A stretch of 64,000 nt of DNA from NCBI RefSeq assembly GCF_028640845.1, contig NC_080540.1, positions 94,352,061 to 94,416,060 on the forward strand. The letters run 5' to 3'. A model generated the notes under the pieces. That model did no database searches, was not told the DNA's origin, and saw only the letters and a list, made by a program, of their open reading frames with translations. Shown piece after piece: positions 31,426-42,903 of this stretch. How positions within the stretch are numbered: the first letter of the stretch is position 1; each line of letters opens with the position of its first letter. This stretch comes from Ahaetulla prasina. Its lineage: Eukaryota; Chordata; Lepidosauria; Squamata; Colubridae. The translations under genes and the position numbers were made by a program.

Positions 31426-33596
31426 TTTTTTTTTTTAATTAGTAAAAAAGTTTTATTTCCATTTTCCAACAACCTATTCAATATACAATCTCTTATTCAA
31501 CATTAGTCATTAACTTTCATTTGTTACTTATTCGGACCTGCCCAGCTACCACTTCCTTCCTTAACAAACCTTTCCTCCTCCCTTCTCTATTTTCTTCTAC
31601 TTTCTTCATCCTTCCTCTCCTTCGCTTTTCTACATCCTCTCCTCCTTCCCTACTCTTCTCTTCCACTCTTTCTAACCCTCTCTCTTTCCCCTTTCTTCTT
31701 CCTCTCCTTTCCCCCTTTTCTACCTCTCTCTTTCCTACCTACTTTCTTCCTTCACTCTCGCCTCTCCCTTTCCATTCCCTTCTGAAATGGCAGCTGAGCA
31801 GCCCCGATTTCATTTCAAATTATTTCTATTTCTTAATTACATATTTTCAATCATTCCTTTACATTGATCCTTCATCTCCCCTCTCCCCTTCCTCCTCCCC
31901 TCCACCCCCGAGACTTCCCAGAACAAAGTACAGGGTATAAGATTAACAATCATAAATTAAAATACAACATAAGTCATAATCCATAGTCACTCCTCTCTCT
32001 AAGACCTTAACTCCCCTTCCAGAAACAAAAAAGTACATTCTTCTTCCAGTCCATTATATATCAATCCATTCCACTCCTAAAATCTTCAGAATCTTCCAAT
32101 TAAATTAGTATTTCCAGTTCATCAATAAAATACATAGTTTTAATATCCAATCTTCATCAATTAACACCAAATATATATCAATCCATTCTACTCCTGAAGT
32201 CTTCAGAATCTTATAGTTTTAATATCCAATCTTCATCGATCAAGACCAAGACGATATTCCATCTTCCAGTATTCATCAGAAATTCTTTTATAATATACCT
32301 TTCTTCCTTAAACAGTCTCCCAAATATAATTCATATTTCCAGCTTAAATTCTTAAATTTTATCCAATCTCCAAAAATAAACAATATTCTATCTTCTCATA
32401 TCTTTAATATCACTTACATAAATCAAATAACATTGCTAATATTAATATTTCTTCAATTTACCTTACATCTGTCAAATAACATTATTAAAATTATAACTTA
32501 TATCCAAAATATATCAATTATAACAATTAAATTCTATTTAACCAAATACCAACATTACATCCATAATTTTTTCTATCTGTCCTCCAAAAGTTAAACAATA
32601 TTCCATCTTCCCATTCCTTTATACCTCACATATATCAAATAGTAACACCTTATACCCAAAATAAGTCAGTTGTAAAAATTAAACCCTATATATATATATT
32701 TTTTTTAAAAAAAAAAACCATCAAAATCACATCTTAAGCATTCTCCTTCCCCTTGTCTTCTATCTTACACATTTTCCACCATCTGCTCACCAATCAGCTT
32801 AACATCTAACAATAAAGAATTTCCAATCTTTATTGGTGTAAAAATCTCTTGTTTAAAAACTTATTAAGAAAAGATAAGCCTCCAAAAGTTCCTATAAAAA
32901 AAAAATCCATATTTGAAGTGAAGAAGTTTCCAAGATTTTAGTAGTTAGTTCTGTTTGCTTAAGAGCCATTCTTAAACTGTAAAATCTACCAAAAAGAGGG
33001 AAAAAAATTCAATAAACTTTTCTTCTTAAACATTGTGATAAAGAAAAAGGTAAAAAGAAAAAAAAATCATTAACAGTTCTTATTCATTCCATTTAAAAAG
33101 TAGCTTGTTATGTTCTTCTCTTCCTTTGTCCTTTTATAGTTTCACTTTCCTTTGTATATTGCAAACGCCATTTTAAATCCACTCAAGTTGAAAGTTAGTT
33201 CAAAGGAAAGCTATTTAAGAGCTGAAGTTAAGATTTATTACTTGCAAATTCTTGCTAGTCCTCCTACTTTGTTCTGTCTGTGTTGAGTTCTCTTTAAAAA
33301 TAAATCTTGGCACAGAGATGGTCGCGGCTTCTCGTTCTGTATAAACAGAAGCACCCTGGGCACGGAGCTTCGTCAGGCTAAAGGGGAGCTCTCACCCTTC
33401 GATCCCCTGGTTAAATTCCAGGGGCTCCCGGGGAGCTCTACCCAAACCTGACCACTCTTCCCTCCCCCTTCTCCCGGGGGAGAGAATTCCAAACCGTTTG
33501 ACAGCCCATTTACGCTGTCAGGGACGGTTTGACGAAACCCAGGGCAGACGATCCCACAGGAACATCCACGAAGCCTGCGTTGCCAGCAGAAGTCTC
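31426..33596 (-). mobile_element. L1-type 2.17-kb non-coding retrosequence with 16-bp TSD
   Basis: The insertion is bounded by GGATAACCATTTGTCT at 31410-31425 and 33597-33612, a perfect 16-bp duplication. Its low-coordinate end is a T run, that is a poly(A) tail on the minus strand. Long target duplication plus poly(A) is the signature of L1-type retrotransposition. From the 5' end (33596) it has a GC-rich leader of about 280 bp, then AT-rich sequence, then a polypurine segment on the minus strand before the tail (31530-31790). No endonuclease or RT reading frame is present. It may be a non-autonomous L1 derivative or an internally deleted L1. Confidence 0.85.
33492..33529. other. Hairpin in the leader of the L1-type element
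   Basis: AACCGT and GACAGC pair with GCTGTC and ACGGTT around an 8-base loop, with a small TT/AGGG internal loop: 12 pairs in 38 bases, close to the 5' end of the minus-strand RNA. Confidence 0.6.
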
Positions 33597-33612
33597 GGAT
33601 AACCATTTGTCT

Positions 33613-33683
33613 GAAGTGGTGTAGGGTTCCCTGCCTAAGCAGGGGGTTGGACTAGAAGACCTCTGAGGTCCCTTCCAACTCTG
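33613..33683 (+). mobile_element. CR1 LINE 3' end, right part
   Basis: Continues the interrupted CR1: GAAGTGGTGTAGGGTTCCCTG, GGGGGTTGGACTAGAAGACC, CCCTTCCAACTCTG, the classic CR1 3' end before its pentamer tail. Confidence 0.9.
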
Positions 33684-33737
33684 TTATTCTATTCTATTCT
33701 ATTCTATTCTATTCTATTCTATTCTATTCTATTCTAT
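33684..33737. repeat. (TTCTA)n microsatellite at the CR1 tail
   Basis: About ten ATTCT units directly after the CR1 3' end; the tail motif has expanded into a microsatellite. Confidence 0.95.
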
Positions 33738-33739
33738 AT

Positions 33740-34429
33740 ACTAAAATGAACAAAACAAAATAAACTTCATTTTATTTTATCTAATACATTGTATACCTGA
33801 AATCTGCATAAGAAAAGTTCTCTGGGTAGTGAGAATTTGTATATATGCAAGGATGCTTCTACACTTAACAGCTCCAGGACTCTGATAATTCAGAATCTTG
33901 GAGCTGTTATAATTTAGAATCCTGGAGCTGTTAATTAGAAGCATCCTTTCATTTTCTCTATAAATTCCAATGAACAGGTATACCTAAAGCAACTTCATCC
34001 ACATTCCAGCAGGAATAATCTGTTAAGAGAAGGATGAAACCTGAGCTCAGAATGGGTTCAACAGGATTCTACCTCTTTTTCAAACTCCAAATTTTTCTTT
34101 CTTTTTCTAGCATTTTGCTTCTTTTTCTTTCATTCAGGCATCTCCTTCTGATATTCTGTTCTCTTTTCTATTAACACATCTAACCATCAGTGAAAACAGA
34201 ATGGAATTTTTTTGTCAGTGGTTAGATCTCCATTCTTTCAAAGGACTTCTGAAGTTATGATGAGGATTATAAAAAATTTGGACAGGAGCTACTTCTGATT
34301 TACATAGCTCTGTTCAGGCAAATCGCCTTTGCCAGAAATACCATTCCTGCATTCATATACCTCAGAAGAATGTAGAAACAGAGACGTTCTCCTTTTAAAC
34401 TTTTACATTTCTGTGTTATTCATCTTTGG

Positions 34430-34430
<1 letters not shown>
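33740..34430. other. Unassigned sequence
   Basis: A local inverted/direct repetition on AATCTTGGAGCTGTTATAAT and AATCCTGGAGCTGTTAATTA is seen at 33890-33940. No other feature. Confidence 0.4.

Positions 34431-34434
<4 letters not shown>

Positions 34435-34472
<38 letters not shown>
34435..34472. repeat. (GA)n microsatellite
   Basis: About 18 uninterrupted GA units. Confidence 0.95.
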
Positions 34473-34476
<4 letters not shown>

Positions 34477-34538
34477 TTCTGAATTTCAAATGTTCTTAAG
34501 TATTGCCAGCAATATTGAGGAATATTATTAAAATCGAA

Positions 34539-36719
34539 CCTTTGTCATGGTCAGATCACTCTCTCCTTCGCCTGGACTTTCTGACCGCCATCCAACACCG
34601 CAGGGAGACGGAGCCGATGCATTGGTTCCGTCCCAGGCGCCTGATGGACCCGGAGAGGTTCCGGACGGAGCTTGGGCCATTTCCTGAGGGTCTGGCTCAC
34701 GGCACGTCTGAGGAACTTGTTGCGGCCTGGGAACGGGCCGCGGCGGGGGCCTTAGATCGTGTCGTGCCTCTGCGGCCTCTGACCGGCGCAGGTCCCAACC
34801 GGCTCCTTGGTTCTCCGAGGAGCTGAGGGGGATGAAGTGCCGGAGAAGACGCCTAGAGAGTTCCTGGAGGTCTAGCCGTTCAGAGGCTGATCGGACACTA
34901 GTGAAGTCCTATACTAGGACTTACCTAGTGGCAATGAGGGAAGCGAGGTGTTGCTACGCCTCCTCCCTCATTGCGTCGGCAGATAACCGCCCAGCCGCCC
35001 TGTTTCGGGTGACTCGTTCCCTCCTTCACCAGGGGGAGCGGGATGACCCGCTGCAGGGACGTGCTGAGGAGTTTAACGGTTATCTATACGATAAAATCGT
35101 TCAGCTCGGACGGTTGGACCAAAATTGCGGTGACTCAGGTGAGACGCTCGAGGGTGGTCTTGGTGACATTGTTTGGGATGAGTTTGACCCTGTGGCTCCC
35201 GAGGACATGGACAGGTTGTTGGGTAGGTTGAATGCCACCACGTGTTTACTGGACCCGTGCCCCTCCTGGCTGGTGCTGGCCACTCAGGAGGTGACACGAG
35301 GCTGGCTCCAGGCGATTACGACTGCTTCTTTGGTGGAGGGTGTCTTTCCGGCCGCCTTGAAAGAGGCGGTGGTGAGGCCCCTCCTTAAGAAGCCTTCCCT
35401 GGATCCGGCTGTTTTAGGTAATTATCGTCCGGTCTCCAACCTTCGCTTCGCGGCGAAGGTTGTAGAGAGTATGGTGGCATATCAGTTTCCCTTGCACCTG
35501 GATGAAACTGTCTATCTAGACCCGTTCCAGTCCAGTTTCCGGCCCGGTTACAGCACGGAGACGGCTTTGGTCGCGTTGGTGGATGATCTCTGGAGGGCCA
35601 GGGATAGGGGTTGTTCCTCTGCCCTGGTCCTATTAGACCTCTCAGCGGCTTTCGATACCATCGACCATGGTATCCTGCTGCGCGATTGGAGGATTGGGAG
35701 TGGGAGGCACCGTTTATCGGTGGTTCTCCTCCTATCTCTCCGACCGGTCGCAGTCAGTGTTGACAGGGGCAGAGGTCGGCCCGGGCGCCTCACTTGTGGG
35801 GTGCCGCGGGGTCGATCCTCTCGCCTTCTGTTAACATCTACATGAAGCCGCTGGGTGAGATCATCAGTGGTTTCGTGTGAAGTACCAGCTGTATCGGATG
35901 ACACCCAGCTGTACTTTTCCACACGGACCACCCCAACGGTTATCAAGTGCTGTCCCGGTGTCTGGAGGCCGACGGGTCTGGATGGGGAGAAACAGGCTCA
36001 AGCTCAATCCCTCCAACACAGAGTGGCTGTGGATGCCGGCATCCCGGTACAGTCAGCTAAATCCCGGGCTGACCATCGGTGGCGGGTCATTGGCCCCGAT
36101 GGAAGGGTCGCAACAGGCGTCCTCCTGGATGAGCGGCTGTCTCTAGAAGATCATTTGACGGCCGTCTCCAGGAGGCGTTCTACCAGGTTGGCCTGGTACG
36201 CCAGTTGCGCCCCTTTCTGGACCGGGATGCCCTATGCACGGTCACTCACGCACTCGTGACGTCTCGCCTGGATTACTGCAATGCTCTCTACATGGGGCCC
36301 CTTGAAGGGCATCCGGAGGCTACAGTTAGTCAGAATGCGGCTGCGGGTGATAGATGGAGCCCCTGTGGCTCCGTGATAACACCTATCCTGCAGACTGCAC
36401 TGGCTACCTGTGGCCTTCCGGGTGCGCTTCAAGGTTTTGGTGACCACCTTTAAATCGCTCCATGGCATAGGGCCGGGTTATTTACGAGACCGCCTACTGC
36501 TACCGAATACCTCTTACCGACCCATGCGCTCTCATAGAGAGGGACTCCTCAGGGTGCCGTCAGCGAGGCAATGTCGTCTGGCGACGCCCAGGGGAAGGGC
36601 CTTCTCTGTGGGGGCTCCCACCCTCTGGAACGAACTACCCCCCGGACTTCGTCAGCTTTCCAACCTTCGGACCTTCCGCCGCGGGCTTAAAACATACTTA
36701 TTTAATTGCGCAGGACTGG
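34539..36719 (+). pseudogene. L2 endonuclease end and reverse transcriptase, frameshifted
   Basis: Starts at the last endonuclease motif (LSWSDHSLLRLDF). A frame break near 34826 separates it from a 337-codon open segment (34832-35845) with the RT fingers: NYRPVSNLRFAAKVVE, QSSFRPGYSTETALV and LLDLSAAFDTIDH. After 35845 the frame is lost: the YADD region near 35880 reads out of frame and has small deletions. The thumb reappears (36205-36719) with TSRLDYCNALYMG and TLWNELPPGLRQL. The catalytic region is thus destroyed, whereas copy A1 keeps it. Confidence 0.85.
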
Positions 36720-36893
36720 GTTTTAAATTGGGTTTTATGTCTATATTTTTTAATTATCGGGCTTTTAGAATAAGTTTTTTAATTGCTTTTATATTGTATT
36801 TATGTGTTTTTAAGTGCCTGTAAACCGCCCTGAGTCCTTCGGGAGATAGGGCGGTATATAAATATGATCAAATAAATAAATAAATAAATAAAT
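34539..36893 (+). mobile_element. L2-clade LINE, 5'-truncated copy A3
   Basis: Begins inside the endonuclease at AACCTTTGTCATGGTCAG, the same point as 7150 in copy A2, and runs to the 3' stem-loop ACCGCCCT (36824-36831)/AGGGCGGT (36848-36855), then TATATAAAT and an AAAT tail. No target duplication recognised. Confidence 0.9.
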
Positions 36894-36894
36894 G

Positions 36895-37450
36895 CAAATG
36901 AAGGATGGAAATAGGAAAAAGGAAAATGTTAAATTTGTTTTTCAGTGACTGGTCTTTAACCAAGAAGAATTTATCTGCTTATATATTTCAGCATTTTCTG
37001 AAGATTTTTTTCCCATTTATTTGTAACATTTTTCTCCCACCTTTGCTTCTTAAAAACAAAGGCAAAGAAGGAATGTTACTCAATCCAAGTGACTGCTTGA
37101 CACAAATAGACACACAAACCTGTTTAAGCGTGACTGTTTCTATGTATATTATTTGTTTTATTGATAGCTCATCTTCCTTTCCTTTCAGAATTTTAAAATA
37201 GTATATAATGTTCTTCTAATTTTATCCTTATAACAACAATTCTATGAAATGCTGGGAAATAGTCCTACAGTGGATGAAAGTGGACTTAAATCTCCTTCTC
37301 TCATTCAATCCATAACTTAATATTTATGCTTACTGATTCACGTTCAATTAATTGAACTAACTAAGTATGTGTCATCAAATCAATGTCCCCTCATAATAAC
37401 CACATCGACTTTTCTCAGAACTATCTGGAGACCAAACTTGTCCTTCAGGT
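36895..37450. other. Unassigned sequence before the tandem array
   Basis: No feature recognised. Confidence 0.4.
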
Positions 37451-39107
37451 CTTCCAAGAAACAAGTCATTTCTTTTCCTAATGTGTCCAAAATATGATAA
37501 TCTGAGCATTTGTACCTCAAGTTAGAATTTTGGGGTTGACATGTACTATCATCCGTTAGTGGGTTTCTTGGCTATGCATGGCAATCTCAGGGGTCTTCTC
37601 TAAAACCAAAGATCAAAAGCATCAATATTCTTTCTTTCTTACTGTTTCAAACTGCAACTCTCACTTCTACAGAGCAGCATGAGGAAAATAACTACCTGCA
37701 CAATTTGTAGGTATAGCTACATCACAACATCTGAATATCTTTTCCAAAGGCTTTCATACTCTAACAAGTGCTAATCAGTGTCATATTTTTTTTACTGCTA
37801 ATTAGTTTATTATTTCGTAGATGATCCTAAAAGGCAAATGGCATCTTAAATGCTAAGTCTGGTTGCTGTACCTGTTAATATTTACTTGGACTTCTTTATA
37901 TACAGTAGTTGAACTTCTTTTTTCCTACCTTATCTGGTAACATAGTCTTCCCAAGAAACAAGTCATTTCTTTTCCTAATGTGTCCAAAATATGATAATCT
38001 GAGCATTTGTACCTCAAGTTAGAATTTTGGGGTTGACATGTACTATCATCCGTTAGTGGGTTTCTTGGCTATGCATGGCAATCTCAGGGGTCTTCTCTAA
38101 AACCAAAGATCAAAAGCATCAATATTCTTTCTTTCTTACTGTTTCAAACTGCAACTCTCACTTCTACAGAGCAGCATGAGGAAAATAACTACCTGCACAA
38201 TTTGTAGGTATAGCTACATCACAACATCTGAATATCTTTTCCAAAGGCTTTCATACTCTAACAAGTGCTAATCAGTGTCATATTTTTTTTACTGCTAATT
38301 AGTTTATTATTTCGTAGATGATCCTAAAAGGCAAATGGCATCTTAAATGCTAAGTCTGGTTGCTGTACCTGTTAATATTTACTTGGACTTCTTTATATAC
38401 AGTAGTTGAACTTCTTTTTTCCTACCTTATCTGGTAACATAGTCTTCCCAAGAAACAAGTCATTTCTTTTCCTACCTTATCTGGTAACATAGTCTTCCCA
38501 AGAAACAAGTCATTTCTTTTCCTACCTTATCTGGTAACATAGTCTTCCAAGAAAGCAGTCATTACTATTATAATGCATCTACCTTCTTCAGGTCATGATA
38601 TTCTTCTTTTTTTTCCTACCTTATCTGGTAACATAGTCTTCCCAAGAAACAAGTCATTTCTTTTCCTAATGTGTCCAAAATATGATAATCTGAGCATTTG
38701 TACCTCAAGTTAGAATTTTGGGGTTGACATGTACTATCATCCGTTAGTGGGTTTCTTGGCTATGCATGGCAATCTCAGGGGTCTTCTCTAAAACCAAAGA
38801 TCAAAAGCATCAATATTCTTTCTTTCTTACTGTTTCAAACTGCAACTCTCACTTCTACAGAGCAGCATGAGGAAAATAACTACCTGCACAATTTGTAGGT
38901 ATAGCTACATCACAACATCTGAATATCTTTTCCAAAGGCTTTCATACTCTAACAAGTGCTAATCAGTGTCATATTTTTTTTACTGCTAATTAGTTTATTA
39001 TTTCGTAGATGATCCTAAAAGGCAAATGGCATCTTAAATGCTAAGTCTGGTTGCTGTACCTGTTAATATTTACTTGGACTTCTTTATATACAGTAGTTGA
39101 ACTTCTT
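37451..39107. repeat. Tandem repeat, 496-bp unit x3 plus 50-bp units
   Basis: Units start with CTTCC(C)AAGAAACAAGTC at 37451, 37947, 38444, 38494, 38544 (variant) and 38638. The first two and the last are about 496 bp and appear nearly identical by eye. Between them are short 50-bp units made only of the unit start joined to its end (CCTACCTTATCTGGTAACATAGT). A diverged spacer at 38551-38615 breaks the order. No open frame or transposon motif is seen in the unit. Confidence 0.93.
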
Positions 39108-39109
39108 TT

Positions 39110-40200
39110 TTTCACTGTGCTCTTTGGCTTTCATTATTAGAACTTGCACATTATTGGATTTTCAGCTATCAAAGTAGTGTCATCTGTATCATGAAGTTTA
39201 TTGAGCAGTTCCTCATTGGCATGTTGAGTGGCATCTGACCTGAGGATCCCGTCATCTGGATGTTATAAACAAGAAATGTATATATTTTAGTCAAATACAT
39301 TTTGTAGGCTTCTTCTGCACTGACAAATGTTTCAACACAGATGTTAGCAGTTTCTGTGAATTATTTTCCTGTCCATGCAACAATGAAGGAATGGTTTTAT
39401 TCTATGTCTATATCACAGAACTAATAATGTAACCTTATGCCTGAACCTTCCCTCCAGTTGTCTAATTCGGGAGGGGATCAAGCTTTATTCAGGCATCACT
39501 CTTTGTTTATCAGATTTAAGGCAGAAGTGAGGACATTTTTTTCTCCTTTCTATTCCTTGCAATATACTTAGAAGAATGAAGCGCAAAGCATTTTGGGAGA
39601 GTTCTATAAGATTCAGGCTACTGAATTCTGGAATATTTAAAATGAAGCTTAGTCATTTATCTGTGAAAAAGAAAATTTCTGCTGAGAAACAAGGAAAATA
39701 TTCAAAATGAATCCTGAATGCAAGAAATGTTCTTATTATTTTTATTAAAAATATTAAGGTTATGCAATCAACACTAATCCAATTCAGTTTATCAGTTCAG
39801 GACATTGAAATAATCTAATTTCATGATTCAAAACAATTTGGGAAAGTAAGCTGATTCAATTTTCTGTTAATTTAGAAAATATGGTGGTGTACATGTACAA
39901 AAGTTCCCCAGATCTTCAGCAATTGATTCTGCTACATCCTACTTGATTGGATGATGCAGTACAGCTTTTTAATTTATTCAGAAATTTCATGTCAAGATGT
40001 ATCAAACCAGCTTCTAATTGAATTTCCAAGCTGAATCTGGCCATAGCCTGAAGAAACAATAAATCTAACACTGGATTACTTATGGACCATTTGCCATATA
40101 TAAATAAAAAGTTATGGATGACAGAACATTGCCTTTCATTTTCTGCCTCAGATAAAATCATAATTACTATCTCACCCTAGGGAATTCATTCCAAAGTGCT
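39110..40200. other. Unassigned intronic sequence
   Basis: No repeat family or coding motif recognised. Confidence 0.45.
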
Positions 40201-40204
40201 TATC

Positions 40205-40375
40205 TAAATGTCTGTAGAGATTCTCAGTCATCCAGATCAAGGTTGTCCCAGAGGTGCTTTTCCAAAGGCAGAACTGAAGAAGCTTCTTGGATGAGAAGCA
40301 AAATTGTCTTCAAGGGAAAACCAAAAAAGTCCAGTTGCCTTTGAACAAAGCATCTTTGGGTCACCCAAGGGAAGT
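40205..40375 (+). mobile_element. Penelope-like element terminus relic (family ii)
   Basis: Second copy of the element at 1160: GAGATTCTCAGTCATCCAG, AACTGAAGAAGCTTCTTGG, AAAGTCCAGTTGCCTTTG. No coding part. The solo LTR at 40443 follows closely. Confidence 0.6.
40274..40308 (+). ncRNA. Hammerhead-like core, relic (family ii)
   Basis: CTGAAGA, an extra A, GCTTCT, loop TGGATG, AGAAGC (a perfect 6-bp stem II), then AAAA in place of GAAA, then TTGTC. The essential G12 position is A, so it should be inactive. Confidence 0.45.
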
Positions 40376-40442
40376 AGCCATGTTAATTTGTGGAACCCCT
40401 TCAACACAAACTCAAGAACTTTGTGGTACCTTGGAAACTAAC

Positions 40443-40964
40443 TGTTGTGTCTTGCCCGCCCTCAGAGCAGCCGGGGCCTTCTTACCTGCTCCCCAACACT
40501 GAGGAATGTATGCCTTCCGGCCCAAGTCCTGGCTCCATGCCCCCACAAACTGCAGAAGAAGGAGCATCTCCCTGCCCCAGCCCTGACTCCATGCCCAGGC
40601 AAACGGAGCAGCTAGACCCCTCCCCCTCATCCACAGCAGGTGAGCCTGAGGAGGGTTTACTCCCAAGAACAGCTGATTGGAGTGACCCTCGCATCAGAAG
40701 ATTGGAGAGGCGGAGGCAACAGAGGGAAGGGAGGGGCAGGCCTTAATGAGTGCTGAGTCATGGAGCCACACCCCATGGCCTATATAAAGGAGCTACTTTC
40801 TGGCAGTCTCTGAGTCAGGCAAAAGTCAAACTTATCTTGCTGAAGTCACTTACTGGTCTCCTGCCTGCTCTGAGGACTTTGCTAGGACTTTGGGCAGAGC
40901 TGCAGAGGCAAGCCTGATTCGGATTTCCCGGACCCAGCCATCAGCGGAGGAGTGGGACACGACA
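40443..40964 (+). mobile_element. Solo LTR (family 1, copy 2) with 5-bp TSD
   Basis: Starts TGTTGTGTCT and ends GGACACGACA. CTAAC flanks both sides (40438-40442 and 40965-40969). TATA box at 40781-40788. No internal retroviral sequence adjoins it, so recombination between two LTRs has removed the interior. An open frame covers most of the U3 region and contains a 54-bp direct repeat (units at 40528 and 40582). Confidence 0.93.
40781..40788 (+). promoter_or_regulatory. TATA box of the LTR
   Basis: TATATAAA in the same context as 9987-9994. Confidence 0.7.
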
Positions 40965-41041
40965 CTAACCTTCACATAGACCTTTATGGTTTCCCATCTT
41001 TCTTCATCAAGCAATTGCTCCCAGAAGCACGAAGCTGAAGC

Positions 41042-41075
41042 CTGAAGATGACGAATGAGACTTCGTCAAAACGTC
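41042..41075 (+). ncRNA. Hammerhead-like core H5
   Basis: CTGAAGA, T, GACGAA/TTCGTC stem intact, but GAAA is AAAA, so the invariant G12 is lost. Confidence 0.45.
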
Positions 41076-41176
41076 GCTAAGACACTTCCAATTTTACGCG
41101 GGAGAAAACCCGAATAACCAAAGACCTACGTACAAACACCCGCGAAAACCTCAGAAAACAAATATATATATTTGGG

Positions 41177-42772
41177 GGATTTGAGCTGGTGAGCTGCATT
41201 GCTGTTGTTTGGCTTCGTGTTCGTGGTCATGCTACATCTTCATAGTGGGTGTCTGTCTGCTACATGTATGGATTGGAGGGGTTTGAAATGGCTAATGTTG
41301 CAGCTGCGGTCTGGCTTCTGGTCCTTGGTCATGCTTCATGATCAGTGTGGGTTTGGGTCTGCTTTCTGGGTGGATGTGTGGTGGTGACATCCTGAGTGGA
41401 CCTCGTGAGTGTGGGTCTGGTGTCATTCCTCATGTTAGGGACTTGTTTGTCAATAAGGGCGGGTTTCCAAATGGCTGGTAGGCGGGAGGTATCATCTCGT
41501 TTGTTCATGCTGTGTGGGCATTTTTCTATCTCGATGGCTTCTCTGATTATTCTGTTGTTAAAGTGTTCAGTTTTGGCGATAGTTCTGGTCTTTTTAAAGT
41601 CAATATCGTGTCCTGTAGCTTTAAGGTGTTGGACCAGGGAAGAAGTTGGTTCCTCTTTTTTGACTGAGTTCTTGTGTTCTTCAATGCGTGCACTTATTCT
41701 TCTGTTGGTTTGTCCAATGTATGTGGTGGGGCAGGCGGTGCATGGGATTTCATATACTCCTTGATTTTCTAACTCAATTTTGTCTTTGGGGTTTCTTAGG
41801 ATGGTGGATATTTTTCGGTTTGTGCAGAATGCTGTCTTGATGTTGTGTTTGTGGAGGATCTTGCTGATTCTGTCTGTGGTGCCTTTTATATATGGGAGGA
41901 GGGCTGTGCTGTTTTCTTGTTCTCTGTCTTGGATTTTAGTGGGGGGTTCTTTTTGGATTAGTTTGGTAATCTTATTTCTCTGGAATCCATTGGATGTTAG
42001 TACGTTAGTGAGAGTGTGTAGTTCGGTTTTTAGGTGTTGTTCGTCAGCTAATCGTTTTGTTCTGGAGATGAGTGTCTTGGCTATGGAGTTGATTTATGCT
42101 GGGTGGTGGTGTGAGAGTGTGTGCAGATAGAGGTTTGTGTGTGTTTTCTTCTGGTAGATGGTGTGTCCTAGGGAGCCATTGGGTTTCCTGTAGACTAAGA
42201 CATCTAGGAAGGGAAGTTGGTTGTTAACATCTGTTTCCATGGTGAACTGTATTTTGGGGTGTAGGCTATTGAGGTGTGTGAGGAAGTTGTCAAGTTTTTC
42301 TTTCCCGTGTGGCCAGATTATAAAGGTGTCATCTACATATCTGAGCCAGATTTTGGGTTTGTGATCAGATTTTTCTAGAGCTTGGGTTTCAAAGTGTTCC
42401 ATGTAGAGGTTGGCAATGACAGGTGAGAGGGGTGATCCCATGCATGCTCCTTCTATTTGTTTGTATTTTTGTCCATTATAGATGAAGTATGTGTTGGATA
42501 GGCAGTGGTTGGTCAGATCTAGGATGTGCTTGGGGGGTTATATTTGTTTTGGATAGCTGTCAAGGCTTCTTTGATTGGCACTTGGGTGAAGAGGGATATG
42601 ACATCAAAGCTCACGAGTAGGTCACTGGGCTGTAAGTTTTGTTTCTTTATGATCTCTATGAACTGGAATGAGTTTTTTACATGTGAGGTGATGGATTCTG
42701 CATAGGGCTGTAGTTGTTTGGTGAGAAATTTGGCTATGTTTTGTAGAGGTGAGCCTATTTTGTAGAGGTGAA
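41177..42772 (-). pseudogene. PLE-3 reverse transcriptase and GIY-YIG endonuclease, broken
   Basis: RT segments: SLFTQVPIKEALTAI (about 42590-42550), then an open 115-codon piece from 42441 with GSPLSPVIANLYMEHFE, LRYVDDTFIIWPHG (YVDD near 42330) and LPFLDVLVYRKPNGSLGHTI. The GIY-YIG part is near 41775-41690 (GVYEIPC, YIGQTNRR). Frames shift at least twice between these. It is the clearest RT core of the PLE copies in the window. Confidence 0.85.
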
Positions 42773-42795
42773 CCCCAGAAGCATGAAGATGAAGC

Positions 42796-42829
42796 CTGAA
42801 GATGAAGAATGAGACTTCGTCGAAACGTC
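42796..42829 (+). ncRNA. Hammerhead-like core H6
   Basis: CTGAAGA, T, GAAGAA in place of GACGAA, TTCGTC, GAAA, CGTC. One stem II pair is lost; the core strands are intact. Confidence 0.45.
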
Positions 42830-42902
42830 GCCAAGACACTTCCAGAGAAGAAGAAAACCTGAATAACCAAAGACCTACATACAAACACCTGCGAAAACCT
42901 CA

Positions 42903-42903
<1 letters not shown>

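Larger units (their letters stand above)
41011..42903 (-). mobile_element. Penelope-like element PLE-3 (family i)
   Basis: The body is on the minus strand with its 3' end near 41177. Beyond that end (41011-41165) lies a plus-strand terminus carrying core H5, and at the high-coordinate end (about 42775-42903) another plus-strand terminus with core H6. The body is thus bounded on both sides by termini in the opposite orientation. A short AATATATATATTT joins the left terminus to the body. Confidence 0.82.

Noticed and set aside
31521..31940. Ser/Pro/Leu/Phe-rich open frame
   Set aside because: Antisense reading of the polypurine segment of the L1-type element; low complexity.
37451..39107. Regular repeats and spacers suggesting a CRISPR-like array
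   Set aside because: Units are 496 or 50 bp without unique spacers of constant length, and the genome is eukaryotic.
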